Positions 8,058 through 17,268 of a DNA stretch of 64,000 bases are shown piece after piece. Origin of the DNA: Bradyrhizobium lupini (GTDB lineage Bacteria > Pseudomonadota > Alphaproteobacteria > Rhizobiales > Xanthobacteraceae). The position numbers and the translations under genes were made by a program. The notes beneath the pieces are model-generated. The model made no database searches and was not told where the DNA came from. It worked only from the letters and a program-made list of their open reading frames with translations. The DNA lies in contig NZ_CP162553.1 of assembly GCF_040939785.1 (NCBI RefSeq), positions 2,108,001 to 2,172,000 of the forward strand, written 5' to 3'. Within the stretch, counting starts at the first letter, position 1; each line of letters begins with the position of its first letter.

Positions 8058-9281
8058 ATGACCGACCCCAGCGACACCGCCGCCGGCGCGCCAAATATGC
8101 ACGCGATCAAGGCCGGGTTTGTGCGTCTCCTGTCCGGGCGGATTCGCGACATATCCAGCGACCCCCGGCAGATCCGCGAAATCGTATACGAGCTGGCTCG
8201 CATCAAGCTTCTGGAACAATTAACGCATGGCGACGCACGGGAGTCCCGCGAGCTCCAGCAAGTGCTTGAGCGCGCCATCCGGGAGGTTGAGCTTTCATTT
8301 GACCGTAGCGAGCGCGACGCGCTGTCCAAAGCGCCGGAGTTGGCGCTAGACGTCGCTTCGCATCAGTCGCCACCCAGTCCCCCGGCTCCTCAGCCCGTTC
8401 CGCATCTGGCGCCCGTTCCGCCCTCGCCGCCCGTCCCGAAGCCTGCGGAAACAGGGCGCGGTTCTGTCGCACCGCCAAGCCCGCCCGACCAATCTCGGCG
8501 AAGCGGCATCCTCAACTCCCTCATCCGATTAGCCGCCATCCTGGTCGTCATTGCCGGTGCCAGCGCGGCGGTTACTTATTGGCCGCGGTTGAGGACACAA
8601 TCCCTCGCATTGTGGCAGTCCGCGACGCTGTCCAAGCGCACCTCCACAAGCCCCGAGCCTCACCCCACCGGGGCTGTGACTCCATCGAGCGGTGAGAGCG
8701 TCGAACGGACACCGGATCAACCGAAGGAGCCGGTGACGCCTGCGCAACCCTCGATGCCGTTGCCAACGACCTTCGGCGTCTACGCCCTGAGCCAGGGCCA
8801 GCTCCAGGAGCTCAAGCCGGTCCCCGGGAAGATTCCGGATCGTCGTGTCGCGATCTCAGCAGCAATCACCACACCGAGCGCGACGACCCTGACAAGCGGA
8901 GATGTCAGCTTCATTGTTTTCAGGCCCGACGGTGGTGTCGATGCAACCGGGACCGAGGTTCGAGTAGTCGCAAAAGTCTCCCGAGCGATGGGCGTCGATG
9001 CAACCGGGAAAGCGGCCATGGTCTCTGCCGGCGACACCTGGGTCATCCGCAGCATGTCCTTCCCTTACAAAGTAGGTCCGGTCGAGGATCAGCCGAGAAT
9101 GCTATCGCTGCAGCCGGAGCAGGACGGCTTTACGCTTTCGCCGGGTCGCTACGTCGTGGTCGTCAAAGGTATGGGCTATGACTTCACGGTGGCCGGGACG
9201 CCGACTGATCCCAATCAATGCGTCGAACGCATCAATGCAACGAACGGCGCATTCTACTCCCCCTGCCCGCCGCGACGCTAA
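8058..9281 (+). CDS. Proline-rich single-span membrane protein
   Basis: Product of 407 residues. Residues 1-90 form a charged helical cytoplasmic domain (IREIVYELARIKLLEQL), 100-145 are Pro-rich, and a transmembrane helix lies at about 152-174. The rest would be periplasmic: a Pro/Ser/Thr linker, then a beta-rich domain (about 235-395) with FGVYALSQGQLQEL and one Cys pair near the end. The cytoplasmic-linker-periplasmic layout suggests an envelope scaffold or sensor. The ATG at 8058 follows a TTG one codon earlier. Confidence 0.6.
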   Translation: MTDPSDTAAGAPNMHAIKAGFVRLLSGRIRDISSDPRQIREIVYELARIKLLEQLTHGDARESRELQQVLERAIREVELSFDRSERDALSKAPELALDVASHQSPPSPPAPQPVPHLAPVPPSPPVPKPAETGRGSVAPPSPPDQSRRSGILNSLIRLAAILVVIAGASAAVTYWPRLRTQSLALWQSATLSKRTSTSPEPHPTGAVTPSSGESVERTPDQPKEPVTPAQPSMPLPTTFGVYALSQGQLQELKPVPGKIPDRRVAISAAITTPSATTLTSGDVSFIVFRPDGGVDATGTEVRVVAKVSRAMGVDATGKAAMVSAGDTWVIRSMSFPYKVGPVEDQPRMLSLQPEQDGFTLSPGRYVVVVKGMGYDFTVAGTPTDPNQCVERINATNGAFYSPCPPRR

Positions 9282-9301
9282 AGTGGCGCGACCCGTTCCG
9301 T

Positions 9302-9577
9302 TTATTTCTTGGCCTTGGCGTCTTTAGGCGCATCCGCGGGCGCATCATCGACCTTGCCGTTGTTCGTGACGCATTTGCTGAAATAATCGCGCCGCTCCTT
9401 GGCTGTCCCTGCGCTGCCGGCAGCGGGATTGCCGATTTGCTTTGGAGGAAAGGCCTTGGCCAAAGCTGCGTCGCATGCACGCGCTACTTCTACAGTGACG
9501 GCCGACGCCGTTACTGGCGCGCCAATAGCCAAAACAAATGCCAATCCCATAGACCTTTGCAAATTTCTGGAGATCAC
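9302..9577 (-). CDS. Small secreted protein
   Basis: The GTG at 9577 has AAGGAG eight bases upstream and is a much better start than the ATGs of the longer frame. The 91-residue product has a signal peptide (about 1-26, ending TASA), two cysteines (ACDAAL and FSKCVT) that could pair, and a Lys/Asp/Ala-rich tail. Function unknown. It is convergent with the proline-rich membrane protein. Confidence 0.55.
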   Translation of the reverse strand: MISRNLQRSMGLAFVLAIGAPVTASAVTVEVARACDAALAKAFPPKQIGNPAAGSAGTAKERRDYFSKCVTNNGKVDDAPADAPKDAKAKK

Positions 9578-9780
9578 CTGGCTCGCTCCTTCAATCCGTC
9601 CGAGAACGCTGGACGGGACCATATCAAAACCGGCAGAAGAGCCAAACGGCAAAGCGGCGCCCGAATTGTCCCGTGGCAAAGCTGTTCAGCGAGAGATTAT
9701 GCTTTTCGGACCGAGATATCCATCGTGCCCAAACCTGCTGCGTTTAGCAGACGGAAGGGTGCCGAGCCAAACCCTCGATC

Positions 9781-10206
9781 CTAGCTATTGAGCTGCGGCG
9801 GCTTCAGGTTCGGAAAGCGCGTGAGCATCGCGGTCCTGATAAACCTCAGATGAGCGATGGTGTTTGCCAATTCCTTGAGCCGCCGCTGGCCGTTGGAGAT
9901 GTCGGCGGCAAAGAGATCTTGATGATGACTGTCGATCGGCTCCCGTTCGAGATATTCATCGGTGCCGTTTCCGAAAGTGACGGATGCACGCGCGAGTGCG
10001 TCATCAACACGTCGTCCGAGGCCGACCTGCTCCCTCTCCGCATCGCGCAATGCCGTATCGATCGCGACCATGACGGCATCGATCTGAACGCGGTCCGTCT
10101 CCGCATCGCGCTCGATGGTACGGGCCTTGAAGCCTTTGTCCTCACGGCGGGAGCTGAGAAAATTGTGTGCGCGCGCTCTCAGGAACAGCTGAAACATTTG
10201 GGCCAT
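9781..10206 (-). CDS. Hypothetical coiled-coil protein
   Basis: A soluble product of 141 residues with charged helices at about 25-65 and 100-130 and no signal. The C-terminus ends in a short basic/Pro segment. It is the last of three co-directional genes (10641 to 9781): a 44-residue membrane protein, a 91-residue protein and this one. No family recognised. Confidence 0.55.
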   Translation of the reverse strand: MAQMFQLFLRARAHNFLSSRREDKGFKARTIERDAETDRVQIDAVMVAIDTALRDAEREQVGLGRRVDDALARASVTFGNGTDEYLEREPIDSHHQDLFAADISNGQRRLKELANTIAHLRFIRTAMLTRFPNLKPPQLNS

Positions 10207-10238
10207 CCCACGTTCGAGATTTGGACCGCTAACATCGG

Positions 10239-10514
10239 TCAGACATAGTTAACAAAGCTTGAATCTTGTGGCTGCTCCGCCTGGCTTTGTACGATCCACG
10301 CCCGCCAGGCTCCTTCGTGTTTCGAATAAAGCTCAAGCCATCGAGCTTCGTGCGCCGCGGCGGCCCCATCGCCCGGACCGATTTGAACCGTCTCTCCCGA
10401 TGTGATGTCCAGCGCTTCGAACTCCGCCGTTTCCGGAAGCGACAGCCCTATCAGCACCCGCTTCCCTTGCGCATCAACGAAATACCTGCGGGGCGCGTTG
10501 TGCCTTTCAGTCAT
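10239..10514 (-). CDS. Conserved-looking small soluble protein
   Basis: This 91-residue product has the pattern of a small beta barrel near the N-terminus (RRYFVDAQGKRVLIGLSLPET, then VQIGPGD) followed by a helix with three Trp residues. Its ATG overlaps the stop of the preceding 44-residue gene in ATGACTGA, so the two are probably translationally coupled. Function unknown. Confidence 0.6.
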   Translation of the reverse strand: MTERHNAPRRYFVDAQGKRVLIGLSLPETAEFEALDITSGETVQIGPGDGAAAAHEARWLELYSKHEGAWRAWIVQSQAEQPQDSSFVNYV

Positions 10515-10641
10515 TCGAATGAGCCTCGTCCATGATCCAAGGACCTGGAAGATCTTTCAGGTGTCGATCATAGGCGCGAACGAAAACCATCAAAATAACG
10601 ATGCAAATTATCGCGCCCAGCAATGCAATCAGATACGTCAT
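10507..10641 (-). CDS. 44-residue single-helix membrane protein
   Basis: The minus strand from ATG 10641 encodes 44 residues: a hydrophobic helix (TYLIALLGAIICIVILMVFV) followed by a polar tail with LPGPWIMDEAHSND. The TGA stop overlaps the next start codon by eight bases. Small one-helix proteins in such cassettes often assist or tether their partners; nothing more can be read from the sequence. Confidence 0.55.
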   Translation of the reverse strand: MTYLIALLGAIICIVILMVFVRAYDRHLKDLPGPWIMDEAHSND

Positions 10642-10828
10642 TTACGCCTACTCTAACGCGGGGCCACGGAAAAATCGGGGCGGCTAAGCTTCCGCCGTGA
10701 ATCGAGATGTTCTAGGTGGCATTGGCTAGGCTCTCAAGAATTGCGACAAGTTAACCTAACCGCACATGGTTATTTCGATAATGCTACAGAGATCGCTCGG
10801 CAAACAGGCCAGGCGCGAAATACCATCA

Positions 10829-10987
10829 TTAGGAGGGCGACCGACTTCGTCCCGCCCCTGTTGCGGGAGTATAGGGCGCATAGAGACGATATCTTGCCGA
10901 TCGCTTGCGTGAGCGCCACGCCCTCGCACCATAGCCGCAAGCAAAACCGCCCGCGAAGATCGAACCCAAAACCACAATTGCCAACAT
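10829..10987 (-). CDS. Possible small membrane protein
   Basis: From ATG 10987 (GGGA seven bases upstream) the frame gives 52 residues: a hydrophobic helix (MLAIVVLGSIFAGGFACGYG) then a very basic tail. A longer start at 11032 adds 15 polar residues. The positive-inside arrangement is typical of real one-helix proteins, but there is no other support. Confidence 0.4.
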   Translation of the reverse strand: MLAIVVLGSIFAGGFACGYGARAWRSRKRSARYRLYAPYTPATGAGRSRSPS

Positions 10988-11513
10988 TTGAACGTCCCAT
11001 TTTTTCGGCGCGTTCCTCCCATTGCATTTCATCTTGTCGTTGTGACGACTTCAAGATCGGCACCGCTGAAAGTTTTGCCAGGCGATGACGAAATTTGTGC
11101 AAGGAGCTGATTGAAGTTTGGTCGTTGCCGGACAGCCGCGGGCCGGGGAATGACAAAACGTCTCACTGATTGAAGTTGGATCCGGCCGGATGTTAATCGG
11201 GGTTCACGCAGTCCATGCAGCCTTCAGAACCGGCGCCCGACAATTCGGCTTCCAGCCATTCAAAGCGCGGTAACGGCCGCCGCTGATCAGCATTGACACC
11301 TCCGTGATAGTACGGAGCGACAAAGCCGGATTAGACGCGTTAAGGTTGAGCGGTTAGCTTAATCCGCGTTGTTTGTTGCGAATTCTCACTAATCACTTAT
11401 CCCATCGTCTCACCGGGCTCCCCCAAGCTCGGCCCCACCCAAGCAAAGCCGTCGAGCGACATGGGTCCGCTTGGCGGCTTTGTCCTTGTCGCGACGAGAG
11501 GATGATTTCGGTT
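10988..11513. other. Intergenic stretch without a convincing gene
   Basis: About 525 bases. Overlapping frames on both strands give only Arg/Ser/Pro-rich products. A small hairpin (CTCCGT, six-base loop, ACGGAG) lies near 11306-11323, and a TTGACA just before it could be a -35 element with no clear -10. Confidence 0.4.
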
Positions 11514-11687
11514 ATGGCGCGCAAGCCCTGGTCGTTCAAGGAAGACCGCCGGCTGATGGAGTTGGCTAAGTCTTCGGCTTCATTGGAGGAGGCGGCGAAA
11601 CAGCTCGGACGATCGCCCGATGCGATCAAGCGCATGGCCCTGCGCCTTGGTCTTTCGTTGAAAACGAAGGCGAGAAAAAAGGCCTAA
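11514..11687 (+). CDS. Small HTH/Myb-like DNA-binding protein
   Basis: A 57-residue basic protein, MARKPWSFKEDRRLMEL onwards, with the W-x-x-x-E-D and helix pattern of SANT/Myb-like or SinR-type small DNA-binding domains: helix 1 (FKEDRRLMELAK), helix 2 (LEEAAKQLG), helix 3 (SPDAIKRMALRLG). An ATG four codons upstream (11502) abuts the GAGAGG, so 11514 is preferred. Probably a nucleoid or transcription factor-like protein; no target is evident. Confidence 0.6.
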   Translation: MARKPWSFKEDRRLMELAKSSASLEEAAKQLGRSPDAIKRMALRLGLSLKTKARKKA

Positions 11688-11936
11688 GCGAGCGTGCGGC
11701 GGCGTTCCGCCAACGACGTCATGATGGCCGCGGGCGCGCGATCGCCGGTTCTGACGAAGAACGAATGCGTCGTGTTGCTGATCGGAGTAGAGCAAGGACC
11801 TCAAGGCAAGGTGAGGTCGCCGTCCGCCCCGAAGGCTCGACTCCGGCTACATGAAATAGATGCGCTCTAGCCCGGTTCGCCAGGGAACCGAACCAGCGCG
11901 CTCGCGTTGACTCCAACTTCATCGCGAGGTCTGGCC

Positions 11937-12128
11937 GTGGCCCATCTTGCCATTTCCGTCATTCTGGTCTGGTTGGCTATCAATATCGCCTTCGTGGTCT
12001 TGCGCTTGCGAGCCACCCGGCCACAGCATGGTGGCAGCCCTCGGCAGGCTTCCATCGCGCCCTACACTCCCGCACCCGCTTCCCTCCGCCATCGAATGGG
12101 CCGCCAGAACTTGGGAGCGGAAGGTTAA
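11937..12128 (+). CDS. Possible small membrane protein
   Basis: A GTG with GAGG seven bases upstream opens a 63-residue frame: a transmembrane helix (HLAISVILVWLAINIAFVVL) followed by a basic Pro/Arg tail. The good ribosome site and helix support it; the tail composition could also be random GC-rich sequence. Confidence 0.45.
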   Translation: MAHLAISVILVWLAINIAFVVLRLRATRPQHGGSPRQASIAPYTPAPASLRHRMGRQNLGAEG

Positions 12129-12287
12129 GTAGCATTTTCGATAGGGTCCCCCGGTCCGGGGGCAGACGGGTCCCTCGCCTGCCCACCCCCAAAGGCCGGT
12201 TCCACATGCCTCGCCCGCGCATTAAACCCTATCTTAGCGCGTCCTGATTAGGATCGGCCGACGCTTCCCTCTGTTCCGCCGGGCCGA

Positions 12288-13877
12288 ATGAGATTGCAGC
12301 GACCGACTTTCGTATTTGCGGCGTTCGTGCTCGCGAGCGCGGCCGCGTTCGGCGTGGCTGGCCACTTTGCGGCAACTTCGTTCATTCGGTACCAGCAGGC
12401 CCACCAGCTCGACGAATTGACCGAGGTGGTTCTGCGTCGCGCCGAATTTGCGGTCGACTTTGCCGGCGCGAGCCTGGGCGAACTCGCGCGGCGCGATCTT
12501 GCCGATTGTGGGCCCGCGACGCTGCAGGCGATCCGGCTCCACGTCTACCAACGTTCCGCAATCAAGGATGTGCGCCTCGTCAACCCAGATGGCTCGGTGA
12601 TCTGTTCGGCCTATTCCGAAACGCTGGAATTCGACAAGGGATGGATCGACCGCCGCGATATGCTTCCCTCGCACGACAAGAACCTTTCGCTCTTCCGTGT
12701 TGAGCAATTCGGCGGCGATGCTCTGGGCGTGCTCAAAGACATCAACGGCAATGCCGCATTGGTCGCCATTCTTGGCGTCAACGCCAGCCTGTTCGACATC
12801 ATGCCCGCCGAGTTGCGCGCCCACAGCGAAGTGATCCTCGCGTTGAGCAACGGCGAGAAACTTGGCGAATTCCTGCTCGATCCCGACAAAGCCTTGCAGG
12901 CCCCGATCGATCTCGACAAAAATTCAGCTCGATTCCCACTCCATGCGACCATTCGCCTCGAACGCGGCATCCTCTCGACGTGGAACAACGAGGCTTACTG
13001 GCCGACGCTGGCCGTAGCATTTGCAATCGGCGCCCTTTTCGGCGGGCTTTTCGCGCGGAGCCGCCGCATGGAAGGGCCCGTCGCCGATCTCGACCGCGGG
13101 CTGGCCGCGAACGAATTCAAGCCGTACTACCAGCCCATCTTCGAGCTCAAGACCGGTCGGATCAAAGGCTGCGAGGTGTTGGCTCGGTGGCTCCTCAAAG
13201 ACGGATCGGTCGTGCCTCCGATGAACTTCATCCCGCTCGCGGAATCCAGCGGCCGCATCCAGGTCATGACCTGGCAGATCCTGCGATCAGCGCTGTCGGA
13301 TCTGCAGCCGCTGTTGAAAGCGAACAAGGATTTTAAGCTCTCCCTCAACGTCGTACCAAAGCATCTCTTGAGTGCGGGCTTCATTGAAACGCTCCGCCGC
13401 ACGGTCATGGCGGCGCAAGTCTCCGCGCGCCAGATCGTCATCGAGGTGACCGAGCGCGACGAGCTCGACGACCTCGCACGCGCCGCAGCCGTAGTCAGCG
13501 AATTGCGGGACTACGGGTTTCGCGTCGCCATCGATGACGTCGGCGTCGGTCATAGCGGGCTATCCCGGCTCAAGGGCCTGGGCGCCAATACAATCAAGAT
13601 CGACAAATTTTTCGTCGACACGATCACCGTGGACGCATCGACTGCCACGATCGTGGAGATGCTGGTCGCACTTGCGAAGGACCTCCAAATGACGGTGGTC
13701 GCGGAAGGCATCGAGACGGAGGAGCAGGTCCGGGCGCTTATTTCATCCGGCGTAGAGGAGGGGCAGGGCTATCTGGTCTCCGCCCCACTGCCCTTCCCTC
13801 GATTCAACGAGTTGGTCGAGTCACGCTGCTTGGCGCAGAGCGCTAAATTGCCGACCGACGCGGCGTTGGTGGCCTGA
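12288..13877 (+). CDS. CSS-motif EAL c-di-GMP phosphodiesterase
   Basis: Inner-membrane enzyme that hydrolyses c-di-GMP to pGpG. Of its 529 residues, TM1 is at about 7-30, a periplasmic CSS-type sensor at 31-238 with Cys74 (ADCG) and Cys106 (VICSAYS), TM2 at about 239-256, and the EAL domain at 265-510. The signature reads EVL (296-298). Other catalytic positions are present: Asn354, Glu386, Asp416/Asp417, Lys437, Glu473 and Gln493, so activity is expected. In the known CSS family a periplasmic disulfide controls the enzyme; the two cysteines here fit that. No GGDEF partner is adjacent. Confidence 0.88.
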   Translation: MRLQRPTFVFAAFVLASAAAFGVAGHFAATSFIRYQQAHQLDELTEVVLRRAEFAVDFAGASLGELARRDLADCGPATLQAIRLHVYQRSAIKDVRLVNPDGSVICSAYSETLEFDKGWIDRRDMLPSHDKNLSLFRVEQFGGDALGVLKDINGNAALVAILGVNASLFDIMPAELRAHSEVILALSNGEKLGEFLLDPDKALQAPIDLDKNSARFPLHATIRLERGILSTWNNEAYWPTLAVAFAIGALFGGLFARSRRMEGPVADLDRGLAANEFKPYYQPIFELKTGRIKGCEVLARWLLKDGSVVPPMNFIPLAESSGRIQVMTWQILRSALSDLQPLLKANKDFKLSLNVVPKHLLSAGFIETLRRTVMAAQVSARQIVIEVTERDELDDLARAAAVVSELRDYGFRVAIDDVGVGHSGLSRLKGLGANTIKIDKFFVDTITVDASTATIVEMLVALAKDLQMTVVAEGIETEEQVRALISSGVEEGQGYLVSAPLPFPRFNELVESRCLAQSAKLPTDAALVA

Positions 13878-13992
13878 AAGGATTGAGCCGTTAACCCGGG
13901 ACGGCAAACGCGCCGCGCCCCTTGCTCAATCAGCCTTAACGATACTCTCATCTTTCAACGCGGCCTGGCTCCGGTCCGGCTATGGTCGTCCA

Positions 13993-14358
13993 ATGCGCCG
14001 CAACCACCTTATCGCAGCCGCAGGCGTCTGCTTCGCGCTCATCGTCTATGCCACGCTTGCGAGACTGGCGGGGAGACCCGTGCTTATTGGCCATCACGAC
14101 GCTTATTGGGTCGTCGTGATCGAGCGCTTCAGCGCCTACGGGTTGCTGGGATTTCTCTTGTCCTTCCTGTTGCCCGGTCGGCTCACCCTCGCATGCTCGC
14201 TTGTCGTGGCGGTCGCAATGGGGCTGGAAATTCTGCAAGCAATGACGCCCGATCGTGATCCGGGTTTCCTGGACGTGCTGCAAAAAGCAGCAGGCGGGAC
14301 CGTCGGGGTCCTCCTCGCTCAAACAATCCTGGCCTTCTTACCGAGGCCGCCCTCCTGA
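13993..14358 (+). CDS. VanZ-like membrane protein
   Basis: Small polytopic protein of 121 residues with about four hydrophobic helices. The stretch LEILQAMTPDRDPGFLDVLQ followed by AAGGTVGV matches the VanZ-family pattern (E-x-x-Q-x-x-x-P-x-R, then an Asp and a Gly-rich helix). VanZ-like proteins occur near polysaccharide and cell-wall genes; function here is unknown. It stands alone 115 bases after the EAL gene. Confidence 0.75.
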   Translation: MRRNHLIAAAGVCFALIVYATLARLAGRPVLIGHHDAYWVVVIERFSAYGLLGFLLSFLLPGRLTLACSLVVAVAMGLEILQAMTPDRDPGFLDVLQKAAGGTVGVLLAQTILAFLPRPPS

Positions 14359-14402
14359 GCAGATGCATGGCCCGCACGTCTGCATCGGGGAAGTGACCGT
14401 CC

Positions 14403-14848
14403 TTATTTTATCATTTGTCCGCGTAGTTCACCGCCCGGGTTCGCGGCCGTATGAATGTTGGCATACCATTTCCCAGCCAGCAGGTCCGCAGCCTGAGCTT
14501 CGGTGAGCGTTGCGCTCCCTGAATCGGGCTTTGGACCGTCTTGAACGGCAGCACGATGCCGGCGTTCTTGCCGGCCTCCACGGGGCCATGGAAATGTGCC
14601 CCCATGGCTGGCCCGGTCAAGCCGGCGAAGCTGACTGTGTAGGTCAGGGTTTTCGCCTCCGTATCGTAGGTCGCCTCGGCCTTGCCTGTTCCAGGCGAGT
14701 TGTTCGGAGGCACTTCATTGCTGCCTTTTAAATCGGCCTGCAACTTCACGAGCTCTGCATTTGCCGTTGCGGCTGTCATGATGATCAGCGCACCCAGCAT
14801 CGCCGCTGCCAACAGTGTCGCGTAGCCTCGATCGCTGTCGTTCCTCAT
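14403..14848 (-). pseudogene. Frameshifted CHRD-domain secreted protein
   Basis: The N-terminal part is a clean CHRD domain after a signal peptide: LKGSNEVPP, SFAGLTGPAMGAHFHGP and GKNAGIVLPF. At about 14514-14520 the reading frame slips, and the current frame ends with an unrelated tail at 14411. One frame over, the sequence continues with the expected family ending (TLTEAQAADLLAGKWYANIH, then GGELRGQM) to a stop at 14403. A single base missing in the GGGAGC stretch explains it. CHRD proteins are secreted and of uncertain role. Either real decay or a sequencing indel. Confidence 0.82.
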
Positions 14849-14996
14849 GGCATCCTCCTGCAGGCTCTACGGCCCGCTGCGGTTAAACCCCGGCCAGCAA
14901 TGAAAATTCCGGATGGAGATTTATGCCTGATTCGGAACAACTATCGCGAGAATCTCGGCTCCTTATACCCGGAGCCTGATGGATTGCGTGCGGGAG

Positions 14997-15281
14997 CTAA
15001 GCCGAGCGGCGCCGGCCCAGGAACTGGTTCGGCGTCAGGAGTTCTGCCATCTGCCGATGGGTGGCCTGGAGCGCCTCGATGGCGCCGTCCAGATCAAAAT
15101 CGGCGTCCCGGACAGAGGCGAAATATTTGGCCGTCAGCGCCAGATCGAGCTTGACGCGGGTTGCGCCGTCGCGGCTTTTGCGGCGGTCAAGTGACAAATG
15201 GATGGCCCGCATTCGTGCCTCGGCAGACGTGCAGCCGCTAAGCTCGGCGAGTTCGTCATAGGTCATCCAGATCTGTGCCAT
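14997..15281 (-). CDS. Small conserved-type hypothetical protein
   Basis: Soluble 94-residue product. The N-terminal half (MTYDELAELSGCTSAEARMR...) has a helix-turn-helix-like rhythm, followed by basic RRKSRDGATRVKL and a helical end. It could be a small DNA-binding protein, but the fold is guessed from pattern. Alone between the CHRD remnant and galE. Confidence 0.55.
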   Translation of the reverse strand: MAQIWMTYDELAELSGCTSAEARMRAIHLSLDRRKSRDGATRVKLDLALTAKYFASVRDADFDLDGAIEALQATHRQMAELLTPNQFLGRRRSA

Positions 15282-15490
15282 GTTTCAGTCACTCCTTTAC
15301 TCGGCATCAGCTTAATTTTGGTTCTTAAAGCTTCGGTTGCCGCGATGCGCGCGCCCACCGTTTCGCAGCGATAGGGTCAATGCGAGCTAAACGAAGAAGG
15401 ACGATCGTGCCGAGCCGCCGGTGGGTTGCATACAGCGAAGATCAATCTATGCTCACCAGATCGATCAACTATTGAACTGAGGCAATCGCA

Positions 15491-15646
15491 TTGGGACAGG
15501 TCACTTCGGAAGCCCTCTCCTTGATTGATGTCGTCTCCCGTGGCGCCACGCGGCATGTCCTCGCCTTCCGCAAACGTCCCGCATGGCTGACGCTTGCGGT
15601 GCTCGTGCCGGGTGCCGATTTGGTGCTGGCCGCGGCGCATGGATGA
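15491..15646 (+). CDS. Short open frame, possible gene remnant
   Basis: A TTG-initiated frame of 51 residues with an amphipathic start (SEALSLIDVVSRGA) and a hydrophobic end (WLTLAVLVPGADLVLAAAHG). It lies 29 bases before galE on the same strand. Composition is protein-like rather than Arg/Pro-rich, but there is no ribosome site and no family. The rest of the 15282-15675 gap shows nothing. Confidence 0.25.
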   Translation: MGQVTSEALSLIDVVSRGATRHVLAFRKRPAWLTLAVLVPGADLVLAAAHG

Positions 15647-15675
15647 TCGTTGATTTCACCTCGAGGTAAGCAGAC

Positions 15676-16668
15676 ATGACCGACCGACCGACTGTCCTCG
15701 TTACGGGAGGCGCGGGCTATATCGGCTCGCATGCCTGTCGCGCCCTGACCGCCGCCGGCTATCAGCCCGTCGTTTATGACAATCTGTCGACAGGTCATCG
15801 CGGCTTCGTCGCCGGCCCGCTGGTAACAGGCGATCTGCTCGACGGCGGCACGCTGGCGCGCGCCTTCGCCGAGCACAAAATCACGGCGGTCATGCATTTC
15901 GCGGCGGCGAGTCTCGTCGGCGAGTCCATGACCGACCCGCAAAAGTACTACATCAACAATGTGCAGGGCACGCTGTCGCTATTGCAGGCGATGCGCAATG
16001 CGGGCTGCCATCGTATCGTGTTCTCCTCGACCGGCGCCGTCTACGGCAATGCCGATTCCAAGGAACTGCCGGAAGACTTCCCCTGCGCGCCGATCAACCC
16101 CTATGGCGCATCGAAGTGGATGATCGAGCGCATGCTCGCCGATTACCGCGCCGCTTACGGCTTCGGCGCGTTCTGCCTGCGCTATTTCAATGCCAGCGGC
16201 GCCGATCCTGCCGGCGGCATCGGCGAATTGCGTGACAATGAAACCCATCTCATTCCGCGCGCCATGATGGCATTACAGGGCCATGTCGATTTTGCCGTGT
16301 TCGGTCAGGACTACGACACGCCCGATGGCACCGCGATCCGCGACTACATCCACGTCACCGACCTCGCCGCAGCGCATGTCGCGGCGCTGAAGCTGCTGGA
16401 ACAAGGGCATGCCGGCGGCAGCTTCAATCTAGGCACCGGCTCCGGCTTTTCGGTACGGGAGATCCTGACCGCCATCAGGCACGAGACCGGGCGCGAGGTG
16501 CCCCACGCCGTCAAACCGCGCCGCGCCGGCGATCCCACCTATCTGGTCGCCGATCCCTCCGCAGCGCGAAAAGCGCTGAATTTCGTGCCGCGATATTCGG
16601 ATCTGCCGACTGTAATCCGCACCGCCTGGGCCTGGCACCAGAGGGCTCATCCGCTTAAGCAGCCCTGA
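15676..16668 (+). CDS. galE: UDP-glucose 4-epimerase
   Basis: Interconverts UDP-glucose and UDP-galactose (or the N-acetyl forms), supplying galactose for surface glycans. The 330 residues match the normal family length. The NAD-binding GGAGYIG is at about 10-16, followed by the Asp of VVYDNLSTG. The extended-SDR active site shows the Ser/Thr of FSSTGAVYG and Tyr143-x3-Lys147 (NPYGASK). Start ATG at 15676 follows GAGGTAAGC. No other sugar-nucleotide gene is adjacent, but the polysaccharide genes at the left edge may use its product. Confidence 0.95.
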   Translation: MTDRPTVLVTGGAGYIGSHACRALTAAGYQPVVYDNLSTGHRGFVAGPLVTGDLLDGGTLARAFAEHKITAVMHFAAASLVGESMTDPQKYYINNVQGTLSLLQAMRNAGCHRIVFSSTGAVYGNADSKELPEDFPCAPINPYGASKWMIERMLADYRAAYGFGAFCLRYFNASGADPAGGIGELRDNETHLIPRAMMALQGHVDFAVFGQDYDTPDGTAIRDYIHVTDLAAAHVAALKLLEQGHAGGSFNLGTGSGFSVREILTAIRHETGREVPHAVKPRRAGDPTYLVADPSAARKALNFVPRYSDLPTVIRTAWAWHQRAHPLKQP

Positions 16669-16708
16669 CAACATCCTCGAAGTCGATCAGGCGGGATAAG
16701 ACGTGGCC

Positions 16709-17167
16709 TTATGGTCTATTCCGTTCTGAGCCGAGCGATCCCGGCGCAAACGGATGGCGCGATCGCGAACGGCCGTCGAGCCCCTTGGGCAGCTTGTCGG
16801 CGTTGAGCTTCACGACCGCACCTCGGGCGTCAACGGCCGGCACCTCGTCCTGGCTGTAGATGAGCGTCGCCTCGAAGGTCACATCGGGGGCCTGCTCGGC
16901 CGTTCCGGAACAGGTCGCCATCGCACCGCTGCACACGCCCGAGAGCTTGACCTCGACCTCGTCGAGCCCGAACACGGTCGGCGGCCCCTCGGCATGACGC
17001 CGCGTGGTCAGAACCGCCGTGAAGCGCTGCTCGTCAATTCGGTAAGAGCCTCCATAAGTGAAGAAGCTGTCGCTGCCGGAGATTCGTCCCTCCGCCAGAT
17101 GCACGACGCCCGTGCCCTGACCGCGCGGGGTCCTGAACCAGGCCGCATATTTGCCGTCTCTCAGCAT
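16709..17167 (-). CDS. GrlR-like small regulatory-domain protein
   Basis: From ATG 17167 the product has 152 residues. It begins MLRDGKYAAWFRTPRGQGTG and shows the beta-rich pattern of GrlR-domain proteins (xGxYxxxFxTPxGxGxGVV, then SDSFFTYGGSYR and VTFEATL). GrlR itself is a negative regulator in enterobacterial type III secretion; in rhizobia such proteins are of unknown role and may be lipocalin-like binders. The longer upstream frame lacks this N-terminal pattern and is not preferred. Assignment is by pattern only. Confidence 0.55.
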   Translation of the reverse strand: MLRDGKYAAWFRTPRGQGTGVVHLAEGRISGSDSFFTYGGSYRIDEQRFTAVLTTRRHAEGPPTVFGLDEVEVKLSGVCSGAMATCSGTAEQAPDVTFEATLIYSQDEVPAVDARGAVVKLNADKLPKGLDGRSRSRHPFAPGSLGSERNRP

Positions 17168-17268
17168 GAAAACATCCACCGTAAAACTCCAACGTATTTG
17201 CAACCAACTCTGGGGCGCGACAATGACCCGCGCGGGGAGCATTCCGCCACGGTTAACGCCCTGCAAAA

